DNA of 64,000 nucleotides. Origin: Lithospermum erythrorhizon. Lineage: Eukaryota > Streptophyta > Magnoliopsida > Boraginales > Boraginaceae. Every line of letters begins with the position of its first letter. The stretch's first letter is position 1. Position numbers and translations under genes: made by a program. The notes beneath the pieces were generated by a model. That model was not told where the DNA came from and did no database searches. It saw only the letters and a program-made list of their open reading frames with translations. This document shows positions 32,779 to 43,499 of this stretch, in pieces. The stretch covers positions 124,001-188,000 of the forward strand of contig JADFUC010000749.1 in NCBI GenBank assembly GCA_019722365.1, given 5' to 3'.

Positions 32779-35700
32779 AATAACGATTCGCCCCGTAGGC
32801 CCCCAGGTTGGGACCGCCATCAACCCGACAATCGTAGCCACCAACGACGCGATAACGATAAAAATGACTTAATTTAATACGATAATAAAAACAATGCAAC
32901 TTGTCCATCGGGCGAACTAACCAACATTGCAAATAACCGATAAGTAATATAAATACAACATCAAACAACGGATTTTAAGCAACTCGAGACAAACTATAAT
33001 TATTAAGTACAACAAAACCCAAAGAAGATAAAAGTATGACTGCCAGGTCTTCCAGCCCACCATCGCCACCTCCACGGGTACGCCAGCCTACCTGCCAATG
33101 CATCTCTCGGTCATCCTCAAGACAACCTAGGCATATAAAAATGCCCGCCCATAGGGAATAGGGAGTCAGCTATGAAGCTGAGTGAATACAAATATCACAG
33201 AAGTTAACCCACCACTCATACAAACAAGGATAATTCAAGTCCCTTACCTATTTAAAGACTATACACCTCAAGGGTTATATTTTATATGCTACTCTCGACA
33301 AGACAAATCTTTCCTTAATGGCTTTCCAACTAACACCGACAACCCACACCACGTCAACAACTTACTCACACTACACCTTAATCACAGCTTATCTCTCTAT
33401 TTGTTATCTTTCTTAAGTATATGAAGAAACTCCCAACAATATTCAACTCACATAACAACTCAACTATTATCTTTAGTTCACCTTTTAAAGCCGCTACTCC
33501 CAAATATATAGTTATTATGTGCACTTCCTAGACATCTCAATGTTTATCATAAGAACTTCCAAATCATTTCATTATCTTTTAATACAACTTTAGCAACTTA
33601 TGTTCAATCAAGGTAAACTTATGTACAAATTGTCTCACCATATTCTTCAATTAGTATACGAAACTTATTCCCCCTTAACGGTATCAACGTCGTAAGCTGG
33701 GGATCATAACTTATCTACTAACACATTTGAATTCAAATTCTCATCATTTATAAAATATCATCAACATCATCGATAATTAGTATGAACCTCGGTTTAAAAT
33801 ATTTGTACCTACTATTCTCATTCAAAAGTTATCTTAACCATTAACCAACCCACTTTTTGGTCATTTAGGAGGTATAACGACACATCAATCTAGGATCCAC
33901 AAGAGAAACCAAATAATACTATCAATGATCAACCCAAACATAATTCGACATAATTTCATCAAGGCAACATCTAGTATAATCCACACAATATCCATAACCA
34001 ATAAATGAGTCATAAAACATATCACAAAACACCATAGAAAGTTTAAACAACACGTAACACAACCAAATAGACCCAACTCCACAACCTCAACAACATAAAC
34101 TACCCGACACTACAACTAAACCACTCAATCGACTCAACGACTCTATCAACTCAACAACTCAATCGACTCAAGCAACGATATGTCAATCAGATCAAACAAA
34201 TTAACTCAACCAACTCAAATCAACTCATAACAACTCATATCAACTCATATCCGGATTTCTACAAATAATGCGCATATAATCAACCTCAACTGGCAGGAGA
34301 AACTTATGCTCGTTTAATATGTTATCACCGAATCGTAACGAGGCACGGCTAAAACACAAAGACTTATACCGAGGTATATGCAAATACCGGATAATACAAC
34401 TCAACATACATCAACAACTCCGCACTTATACCGTAGTATAAGGCACAACACCGGGTAATACAACCCACACATATATTACAAACTCCTCAAAACACCTATA
34501 CGACTCAATAACCCACATACACGACCCAACACAAGGAAATAAACAACTCCCAACCAAAACAATAAAATCATCAATTACAAGATGAAAATACAACCCCAAG
34601 CCAAGGCACACACAATCAACAATATATAACCATCACATCCACACATCATCTCCTACAGTGAAGTAATAGTGAACATATCCTCAAGACAACCAACAAGTAC
34701 AATAACATATACATATACAAGCGATAGATAAAACTCACGTGAGATTTGTACTCACCTTGGCTAGAAATAACAATGCCTCGCCTAATCAATCCGAGTGCCT
34801 TTCCCACGTTCCGCGTCTAATCAAAACACCCGAAAATACAATTACTACTCACTACAATTTTAACCCTTATCTTAATTCAATTCCTAACTTTTCAACCCAT
34901 TTTAGTTACAAATTGACAACTTAAGTATATAGATTACTAATTATGTTTCAATGACAATTAAAATAACGAATTTCAACTATCCCGACTAAATCCCATAATC
35001 GGCCAACACCTTAACCAAAATACTAACATTTTAAACCAATTTTAATCAACCTAAAGATCATTTTCTCCAACTATTTTATCCATATATAACAATCCTTAAC
35101 CCAAAACCCAAATACTACACTAATTATATAATTCAATTTCAACATAATACCTCCAATATTATAAAACCCCAAACTTAACTCTCAAAACAACTAAATTCAC
35201 TCCAAAACAACTATATTGATCTCCAACAACATACTTTTACATATCTACTTTTTTCTCCAAAAAGTCAACGAAAGTCAAAATGTTCATAACTTCTTCATCT
35301 TTTAGTATTTGAACGATTAGAGACTTAGAGATCTTGTTTAGAACATCAATTATACACCCATGTAATTAGATTCAATAATATTCAACTTTTACAAAAAGTC
35401 AACGAAAGTCAACTATCCATCTCAACACATTTCAACTCCATAAATCGAGTGTTATCACTTCCTATACCATAATCTAAGCTTAGATGATAATTCTATGCCA
35501 TTTTAAACCCCAAAACTCGAAGTCAACCCAAATCACCAAAAGTCAACATTCTCATAACTCAAGGAATACTAAAAAATATTACAACTTTCTTACCTCAAAT
35601 TGAAGAGGATTTATGATTTGGTAAACTCTCCAAGAAATTTTGTTCAAAAGCCTCAAGTAAAGCATTTAAGTGGTAGAAGAAATCGAAAAAGAAATTTCAA

Positions 35701-35996
35701 GGAGAAGGGAGCGGGCTCACGGTTGGGGTCGGGAAGGAGATGGTATTTTATTTTGGGTCTTGTTTGGTTTGTGTAGTGAATGGAGTGACAAGATTATTTT
35801 ATGTAGGGAAAACCCGATCGTTTAATTCAATCGATACCTCTCGGTTTAACTTATCTCGACAACTAACTTTCAAACATTAACATTTATACTCTATGAACAC
35901 AAAGTGGGTCCAACTTACGTTAATTAATTTAACAAATCAACATTTTAATAATTTGGCATTTAATCATATTTTAAATTTTCGGGACAAGTTATTACA
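32779..35996 (-). mobile_element. Gypsy LTR copy 3, solo LTR
   Basis: The low end, AATAACGATTCGCCCCG, parallels TGTAACGACCCGTC of copy 1. The high end reads ACAAGTTATTACA. The body matches copy 1 and the 51-61 kb LTRs: a block with ATGCGCATATAATCAACCTC, palindrome remnants near 34370-34450, CTCACCTTGGCTAG, and TTTTTACAAAAAGTCAACGAAAGTC. At about 3.2 kb it is longer than the 2.6 kb LTR at 58 kb. No clear target duplication. Confidence 0.65.
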
Positions 35997-36260
35997 CTAG
36001 ATTCTAACAAAGTGGGCGGTACAATGTTATTATTTGACTTATATAGTAAATAATTTAGTTAAAATTAACATAATTTATATTTTTGAAATATATACTTACG
36101 ACATTTTCCTAGTTTACATAAAAGTACTAACTACTACTCTAAAGGTAACGGATTAAAATTTCCATATCTTTTAATTTATAGAATATGGCTCTCTTTTGAC
36201 ACTTTGTTTTGGGTATAATAACCTCTATAGCTTTCCCTTTTACAACGAGGTAATTTTCGA

Positions 36261-36689
36261 AATGGTCCCATTAATTGGGGTTAGTTGTAATTTGTCTCTA
36301 GTACTAACCGCAAATGACCCTCGTAGCGCATCATCATTTGCTAAAATTAGTTTCTAAATTAACACCTCCGTTAAATGTTAACAGAGAAATAAAACTTAGA
36401 TAAATTTTTGGGTTACAATTGATAGTTTAGATAACATTTTGAAAAAAATATAAATTTAACAAAATTGAAATTATTGATTATTTAAGTTCATTATCTAAAT
36501 TGATAATGGTCCCCAAAATATTATCTACATTATCACTTTTGACCCAAATTATTTTTCTATTAACATTAAATGGATGTGTTAATTTTGGGGACCATTTGCG
36601 CACACAATACACACTTATGTGGACTATTTGTGGATCGGTGTCACTTACAGGGACCAAATTGCAATTGACCCCGAATTATTGGGACCATT
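36261..36689. mobile_element. Non-autonomous TIR element, about 430 bp
   Basis: The left end, AATGGTCCCATTAATTGGGG, is mirrored by the right end, which read in reverse is AATGGTCCCAATAATTCGGG. The inverted repeats extend about 40 bp (TTAGTTGTAATTTG on the left, TCAATTGCAATTTG on the right). No transposase. The superfamily is uncertain; Mutator-type is possible. No clean target duplication. Confidence 0.6.
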
Positions 36690-37369
36690 GCAACAATAAG
36701 ATTCCGAAATCGAATCCTTGTAAAGACAAAGACCGACTCTTTTAAAAAAAATAACTACTTAATCGCACCCTAGCCATAAAATGCCATATTGAGTACATTT
36801 TGTTTTTAAATTGTTTCACTAATAACGACAAGTTTATATATCATTGAAGACAACAGTACGGAATCTCATTATTTATCGTTTTGCATGTGCTTTTCCTCGT
36901 TGTATAATTTGGATCTAGATGTTTTCATCTTATCGATCTTGTCACTTGTCAGAATGAATTTCATGCAAAACGTAGCTGAACTTATATGACCGAGTGTATA
37001 TGGAGCTTAAATTTATCTTTTAAGATGTCAGATAAACTGAATCTAGTCAAACTGAAGTTCTAGTATTCGAAAGAATTTATTTTCGGAAGACTCGTCATTC
37101 TGTAGAGATTCCGAAGACGATAATGGTTCTCCTAATGAGATAAATAATAATTTTTCGTATTATTATTCAATAGTTTAAGAAGTATGATCATGTCATCTTG
37201 TCAATGTCGTTTTTTTTAATAGATAATTTATAATATTAATCAAAAGATATATGTTTATCGTTTTCAAGCCTATTACATGATACTGAATTAAAAGTAGTAT
37301 TAGTGATAATATCTTTTAAATTTAAAAAAGACTTATGTAGACAGTGAAAATTTCATAAAAAATAATTAA
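36690..37369. other. Intergenic, A+T-rich
   Basis: No gene or repeat signal was seen. Confidence 0.4.
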
Positions 37370-37950
37370 AATGATTAAGACGACTTAATCAAATTAATTA
37401 AATCAAGCCACTAAATAAATGCCACGTGGCTAGGGCTCTCGATCGAACCCTAAATTTAATGTAAAACCCTCGTAAGAACAAGGATTTTTCTGAAAATACC
37501 TCTCGAATTAAATGTTCATTAAATTTAGGGTTCGAGGCTAAAAATCCCTAATTATATTTTGATAAAATCGGCCACATGGTCTAAAAATGAAGTTCCGGAA
37601 GCTGCGGGATTCAAAATAAAGCATCTGTGAAAAAGAACTAGGTTTAAAACAGCATTTCGTATGTCCGGGGTCAATATGATAATACATTTGACCTAGAAAA
37701 AGAATCCGGACCTTCTTTTTACACAAAATAGGCGCCCCATATTGTTTCTTGGAGGCAAAGAAATTCTTAAATATCCGACAGTTCAGATCTTGCCTCCAAA
37801 TTCAACGGTTAAGATCATGATCCACTTGAAATTAAACCAACCAATCAGAAGCAAATATTCAAAGCCTATAAATACCCCCATATATTTTCAAAAATCCCAT
37901 TTCAGAAAACTCAATTCACATCAGAAAATATACAAAAAACATCTGTGATA
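37370..37950 (+). mobile_element. LTR-like block, copy 2
   Basis: Counterpart of 21930-22560, with the same order of shared words and a TATA-like CCTATAAATACCCCC at 37866-37880, followed by TATTTTCAAAAATCCCAT. No PBS or pol follows, so it may be a solo LTR. Confidence 0.5.
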
Positions 37951-37972
37951 GTTTTCAAGGCTATTTACAAGA

Positions 37973-38473
37973 TCAATTAAAACTGCATAACATCTTTAAA
38001 TTTAAAAAAAAATCTACACTAATAGGTAACCAAACAATCTTGCAGTTTCTCTGAGATCCTTCATGTAAGACAGCTCCCCATTTTTCAATTTGTTTGCTCC
38101 CGTGATAGTTTTTAAACCAAATTTGAGAAGATAATGCATCATTGAGAATATCGATGGTGTGAAAATTAAGCGCTTTGAGTGCGGGGAGGAGTGGTATAAA
38201 CTGTCGTCCCGAAAAACACAAGAGAAAATGATGTTTGAGTATCAACCCAATCAGACTATCATTATCAAGATTGATAAGATAATTTCCTTCAAAGGTTGTT
38301 CTTTTCCTTTGAAAAAAATAATAAGTAGTTACGACTTGGATATTGATCATGCTTTCCTCAAAATTGTAGATGTTAGGGTGTTCAACATATATTTTGTCTT
38401 CATCCTTACTCATGTTTGAATTAAAAGGTTTGAACACTTGGTTTTGAAATCGGCTTGGATGTCTGAAAGGCAT
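37973..38473 (-). CDS. Unrecognised 166-codon open frame
   Basis: The longest uninterrupted frame in this segment begins MPFRHPSRFQNQVFKPFN and ends at 37973. It is rich in aromatic and isoleucine residues and contains VEHPNIYNFEES and LLPALKALNFHTIDIL. The latter loosely recall leucine-rich repeats of F-box proteins, but this is weak. Its 5' end lies in the minisatellite that hosts the CACTA element, so it could be a chance frame. Confidence 0.2.
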   Translation of the reverse strand: MPFRHPSRFQNQVFKPFNSNMSKDEDKIYVEHPNIYNFEESMINIQVVTTYYFFQRKRTTFEGNYLINLDNDSLIGLILKHHFLLCFSGRQFIPLLPALKALNFHTIDILNDALSSQIWFKNYHGSKQIEKWGAVLHEGSQRNCKIVWLPISVDFFLNLKMLCSFN

Positions 38474-38591
38474 GATACACGCGACGCTTGAAAGCTTGGG
38501 TTTAAGGGCTTCGACATCTTGATCTTGAACTTAATTTGAATTTGCGTAGGGGATGATTCCACACGCCTTAGGGTATGCTTCAACAATATGT
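38400..38591. repeat. Minisatellite, left of CACTA
   Basis: About one and a half units of a repeat of roughly 100-120 bp with the words TTTGAATTAAAAGG, GGCTTGGATGTCTGAAAGG and CTTGATCTTGA. The array resumes at 47541 after the transposon. Confidence 0.6.
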
Positions 38592-38900
38592 CACTACTAC
38601 AGAACAAGGGAATGCGACGCCTGACATCAACAGTGTCATCACTTGGCCCGTTTGGGTTCGGGCTTCACCGACGCTAACCCGACGCATGTATTTATTTTTG
38701 ATTAATTTAAAATCGATGCCCACTTACATTATTTCATATTTTAATTTCTTTTTTATCTATTTATTACCGACGCCAATCCGACGTTTCATGATATTTTAAT
38801 TTCTTTTTGATTTATTTTAAACCAACGCCACACCGACGTTGAGTCCTTTATTTAATTTATTTTTTATTTATTTAATACCGAAGCCAGGTAGACGCCAAGC
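38592..38900. repeat. CACTA left TIR and subterminal repeats
   Basis: After the TIR, the motif ACGCCA-CCGACGTT/ACCCGACGCATG repeats at 38-55 bp steps, separated by T-rich spacers such as TTTAATTTCTTTTT. Such subterminal arrays bind the element's own proteins in En/Spm. Confidence 0.75.
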
Positions 38901-39059
38901 GACCGAGGCCCTACAAGGATAAAATGTTTTGAAGATCGCCGCCGGCGATGCTAACACCTGGATAAAATATTTTGAAGCCCAATGCCGGAACAACGCTATG
39001 ATTCTATATTTTGAAAACAAATAAAGCAGTCTGGTGCTGCAACATTTGGAGAAACCAGG

Positions 39060-39460
39060 TTGCAATGTCAACAATACCCAAAAATCATATACAAAAAAAC
39101 ATATACCAAACATCAACACAAACAATAACCAAACATCAAACATATACAAAAAAACAAACAATAATAATAAACAACAACGTAAACAACAACTCAAACAATA
39201 CCAAAAATCAATTAAAACATATACATATACATAAAGACAAACAATAATAATAAACAACAACATAAACTTCAACAAAAAATAATAAGACAAACAACAAAAA
39301 ATATCAAAGAATATATAAAAATGACTCTTTTCTTTTTGGATTTGACAATTTTTCCTACAATAAACATAATATAAAAAAATTAGAGACAAACAATATACAA
39401 ATTTCCCTACAATAAACATAAACAAAATGTGTAACAACATTATTATTATGATTAAATATA
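39060..39460. repeat. A-rich low-complexity tract in CACTA
   Basis: Repeated ACAAACAATAATAATAAACAACAAC words. The open frames across it on both strands come from the repeat and are not genes. Confidence 0.7.
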
Positions 39461-40069
39461 ATATTGATAAAAAAAATGAAATAAGTTATGAGACAATGAT
39501 AATAATTACCTCATTTAATTTCCACACAAGATTAATAAAATAAGAGTTTAGCTAGTAGACATAAAAATAAAAATAAAACAAAATAATAGATTATGAACAA
39601 TGTTTTCAGTGTGATTGTGGCGGTAAAGAATGTCATGGTTTAGTGATTGTGATTGTAAGTATTCATATGTATGGTGGGGGCCCACTCGAAATGGTACGGA
39701 CCGACGCTATTAATCGACGCTAATTTAAAATAAAATATTTAAATTTTCCGCACTTTAAAATTAAGAGGGAATCCTGAAAATTTAGAAACCGAGACCAGAC
39801 CAACGCCCAACCGACTTATTTCCGGAAAGATAAATTGCACGAACCGACGCCGGACCGACGCTATAGTGAGACATCAGTAAAAAAAAATTTGCATTTTACA
39901 ACTAACACAACCTACAATCATACAAAAACAAAACATCAAACACAACATTGAAAACACAACAAAGACAAAACAACTACTACATTTTGCAAGGTTATACGAG
40001 GTTTAATACAAACTTGTCAATTATTACATGAAAAAATTGAAAATTAAAACATTGGATCCTAATTGTCTT

Positions 40070-41800
40070 CTGAGGCATCGCCGTCACTAGTATTGTTCCC
40101 GAAATAGCCTTCCTCTGAGTCAACATCGTTATTCGGGTAGTCCGACTCGTACTCCGGCTATCACTATCATCAGGTCCCGTATCATCTTCAACAAAGTCGG
40201 CACCCTCTTCAACAATGTCAACATCGCTCGATGAATCAACAAGAACCAGCGGAGGTTCCTCATCTTGAAAGCTATCTTCAAAAGATGTGCCGACACATCA
40301 TTTTGGGTATACAGTCCAATCAACTAGGCTTCTAGCATTTGTTTTCATTGCAATACACCATTGTTTATGTTCTCTACTCGTTGACATGTAACGAAGATAG
40401 TATACTTGTTGTGTATGTGATGTTAGGATAAGGGGGTCATCTTTACAGGCTCTGCTTTTGTGTTTGATTTGAACCATTCCATCTGGCCGACGACCGCATC
40501 CACTTCAGCTGCCAAACCAATAACACTCAAAGAGTACAAATCTGGTCACGCACGTAGCTAGCACGACAATTCACAAATCTCTTCTACGACCCCATAATAA
40601 TCAACATGGTCATGATCATCGTAGCAGGAACCTTTGATACAAACTCCTCTATTATAAGTGCTCTTGTTAAGATCATCCTGCCTAAAGTAGTAGTCATTGA
40701 CGTAATAGCCCTTGAACCATTTAATTTCTGAAGTTGGGCCACTTGCAAGTGTCCTGAGGTGTACAACTATCTCCATATTATTTCGTATATAGTTGTGAAA
40801 CCATGTACTGAAATTTTTGCTCACGTCGTGATTTATATCTTCCTCCTTCAATTCAGGCTCCAACTCTTCAAGCAAATCATGGTACACCCTGCGACATAAG
40901 TTATTTGTTTAGTTAACTATGATATTATATACAAATTTATTTATTTAAACATTAAATATACACTTATTGAATGTATTCCTGTACTTCGGGGGTGTTGCAC
41001 AGAATATACAAATGAGCGGCCTTGTATTGTTCGCGTTCCATAAAATGTCGATGTTTCACTTCAAACGTACCTCGCCCTGGGTAACGAAACACTGGCAAAG
41101 TAGTTGCGTCTTCCATTTCGTTTGGTACATCGTGCCTCCTAGGAATATTTAAGTCGGTTTCAATTCCTTACTGAAAGTACACTGAACAAAAAATTAAAAC
41201 CTCTTTGACCAAATACTCCTCGCATGTTGACCCTTCAACACGTGCCTTTTGTCTTACCATTTTCTGCAATCCCCCCAAGAATCTACAAACATTTAGAAGG
41301 TTAGTTAAATAATTAAACATATAAATTAGTGTTAAACATATATTAATAAAGTCAAATACTCACGACTTGAACGGGTACAACCATCTATACTGCACGTTAC
41401 CTCTATTCAACGCTTCATAAGGCAAATATATTGGTAGGTGCTCCATCACATCAAAGAATGTTAGTGGGAATATTGTCTCCATCTTGCAAATTATCTCAAC
41501 AATATTACGTCCGAGCTCATCCACACGTTCCACATTAAGAGTTGCTACTGAAATGTCGCGAAAGAAATAACATCACTATGTTATGGTTTCCCATATCTAA
41601 TTGAGCAGGACATTATGAAGTGTTATAAGAATTAATTTATGCACAATAATATGAACATCGTGACTTTTCAGTTAGCTAAATTTCACATTTCGCGCAAATT
41701 CGCAATGTTTGAAGCGTATCCATCGTGTAATTTGAGACGTGCTAACCATTTCATGACCTCTTTCTGTTGTGTTGTGGTTAGTGTATACAAAGCATTTGAT
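40070..41800 (-). pseudogene. CACTA TNP2-type transposase, C-terminal part
   Basis: Minus-strand exons from high to low: 41640-41790 gives LTTTQQKEVMKWLARLKLHD; 41345-41580 gives ICKMETIFPLTFFDVMEHLP and YEALNRGNVQYRWLYPF, the DUF4218 region. About 40950-41300 gives a linking part with FLGGLQKMVRQKARVEGS. 40558-40887 gives WFHNYIRN and ASGPTSEIKWFKGYYVNDYY, the DUF4216 region, which continues near 40330-40470 as DPLILTSHTQQVYYLRYMS. These parts follow the DDE core (Transposase_21) in TNP2 proteins, but that core is absent upstream: 42130-42290 holds subterminal-type repeats instead. Intron-like gaps and frame breaks are present. Confidence 0.8.
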
Positions 41801-42119
41801 TAGTGATTAGTGAATACTCGATAAAATTAAATTTTTATTCCAATGTAATTATTCCACATATAGTAAATATAGTTTATTGAAAATTATAGTTATAAATTAA
41901 GTATTATAGACATTATAAATATAACATATTATAAAATATTCATGTCGATAATACGCATGCGATATAACCTATATATAAAGAGTCACGTTATAGTTCAATC
42001 GACGATTATGTGAACAATGTTTATAAATATTGGCTAATATAATATTTAATAATATATACAATGATTATTGTACATAATACTTTATTATCCCATTATAAAT
42101 TCATTAGAAAAAGAGAACA

Positions 42120-42290
42120 ATACACTTTTTTGTGATGCCCCGATGCTAAATAGACGTCAAACCGACATGAATCGGGAAAAATCCGATGCCACGCCGACAT
42201 GTTTTGTGTTAATTTATTGGCACACCTGACGCCATTCCGACATGTGACCGACGCCAAGTCTGTAAACCAGTAAAAAGACATAACATTTCT
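42120..42290. repeat. Internal copy of CACTA subterminal repeats
   Basis: GACGTCAAACCGACATG, GATGCCACGCCGACATG and GACGCCATTCCGACATG repeat at about 45-bp steps, like the true ends. Their place just upstream of the truncated TNP2 gene suggests an internal rearrangement or a nested CACTA end. Confidence 0.6.
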
Positions 42291-42554
42291 ATTGTTGTTT
42301 GCCACCTGAGTTTTAAAACAATACAACACACAAGAATAGAATACAATAATATTAACAAAATACAAAACAAAATCAATAATATCATAAACATAATCAACAT
42401 CAAAACACAAAACATATCCGAAAACAACTAATATCCAAACATAAACAATAATATCCAATAACAACTAATATCCAAACAACAAAATATTCAAACATAATAT
42501 CAATAATATCCAAAAATAACTAATATCCATAAACAACACATCTAACGCTGACTG

Positions 42555-43495
42555 TGTTGGAAATCAGTGTATATTGATTTTTGTAATTATGCCCGTTGCG
42601 ACAATTATTGTAACATTTCATTTACTAGTTTTAGTTAAATGAGATTACTCAAACTAAATGTTCAATAATAGTAATTGTAATTACTAGTCAGGTTCTCATG
42701 ATAATATCGGGGATTATGCCAGATTGCTAGATCCTATGTATAATCATTATAATAATAATAACGGTCAATTATATTTTTATACGATCGCTATTATCTGAGC
42801 CCAAAAGGTCAAACACATACAATGACATTGAGTTTTATTTCATGAATGAAATTAAATCGTGATTGCTAAATTGAGAGTTAATTGAAATCAATGAGATACT
42901 CAATCGAGAGTTTTACACTTATAGTGTAAAATATAAATTGGATGAAACCAAATTAATTAACTTGTTAGATCAATTAACGGTTTGACTAATGGAGCTCATT
43001 AGTTACTTACTCCATAGCATTTAATTAGTTAACGGTTTTAACGAGTTGGCTTGTTAGTTAACGAGTCAAGCCATTTGGGTTAAAGAGGAGTGTGCATATA
43101 TAAAGGAAGCAAAAAAGATGAAAACCTAATCATCATTTTTCCCACCTCCATTTCACATGCCCCCTCCCTCCTCCATAGCTGACCAAACATCAAGCCTATT
43201 GGCTTGATTTTTTTCTCTAATTGTTCTTATGGTTCTAGCAAATCCAATCATGTGATTCAACCGCTCCTCGTGTCGACTAATTCGAGGCATCAACCTTTTG
43301 TGGTGCTAGTTGCTAGGAGTTCAAAGGAGGCTTAGTGAAAGACTAGTTGGTGAAATTTCCGCTGCGCTGTAAGTGCTCGAATTCATATATAAATGTATAT
43401 ATATATTTTTTCTTCTAATTCGATTATATACATTTAAATGATCATGTATGCTTTTGTTTATGTTTTATGAACAAGTTTGCATAGTTTTTCCTGCA
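42555..43495 (+). mobile_element. Solo LTR (TGTTGGAAAT family), first copy
   Basis: It begins TGTTGGAAATCAG and ends near TTTTTCCTGCA. CATATATAAAGG at 43094-43105 is a TATA box. GAGCCCAAAAGGTCAAACACATACA is close to its counterpart in the copy at 45 kb. No target duplication found, so the right end is approximate. Confidence 0.55.
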
Positions 43496-43499
43496 TCAG

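Noticed and set aside
38868..39440. 190-codon minus-strand frame rich in leucine, phenylalanine and cysteine, membrane-like
   Set aside because: It is the complement of the AACAATAATAAACAAC low-complexity tract in the CACTA element. The apparent membrane segments come from base composition.
42093..42464. Minus-strand frame with hydrophobic stretches
   Set aside because: Another complement of A-rich CACTA spacer and subterminal repeats.
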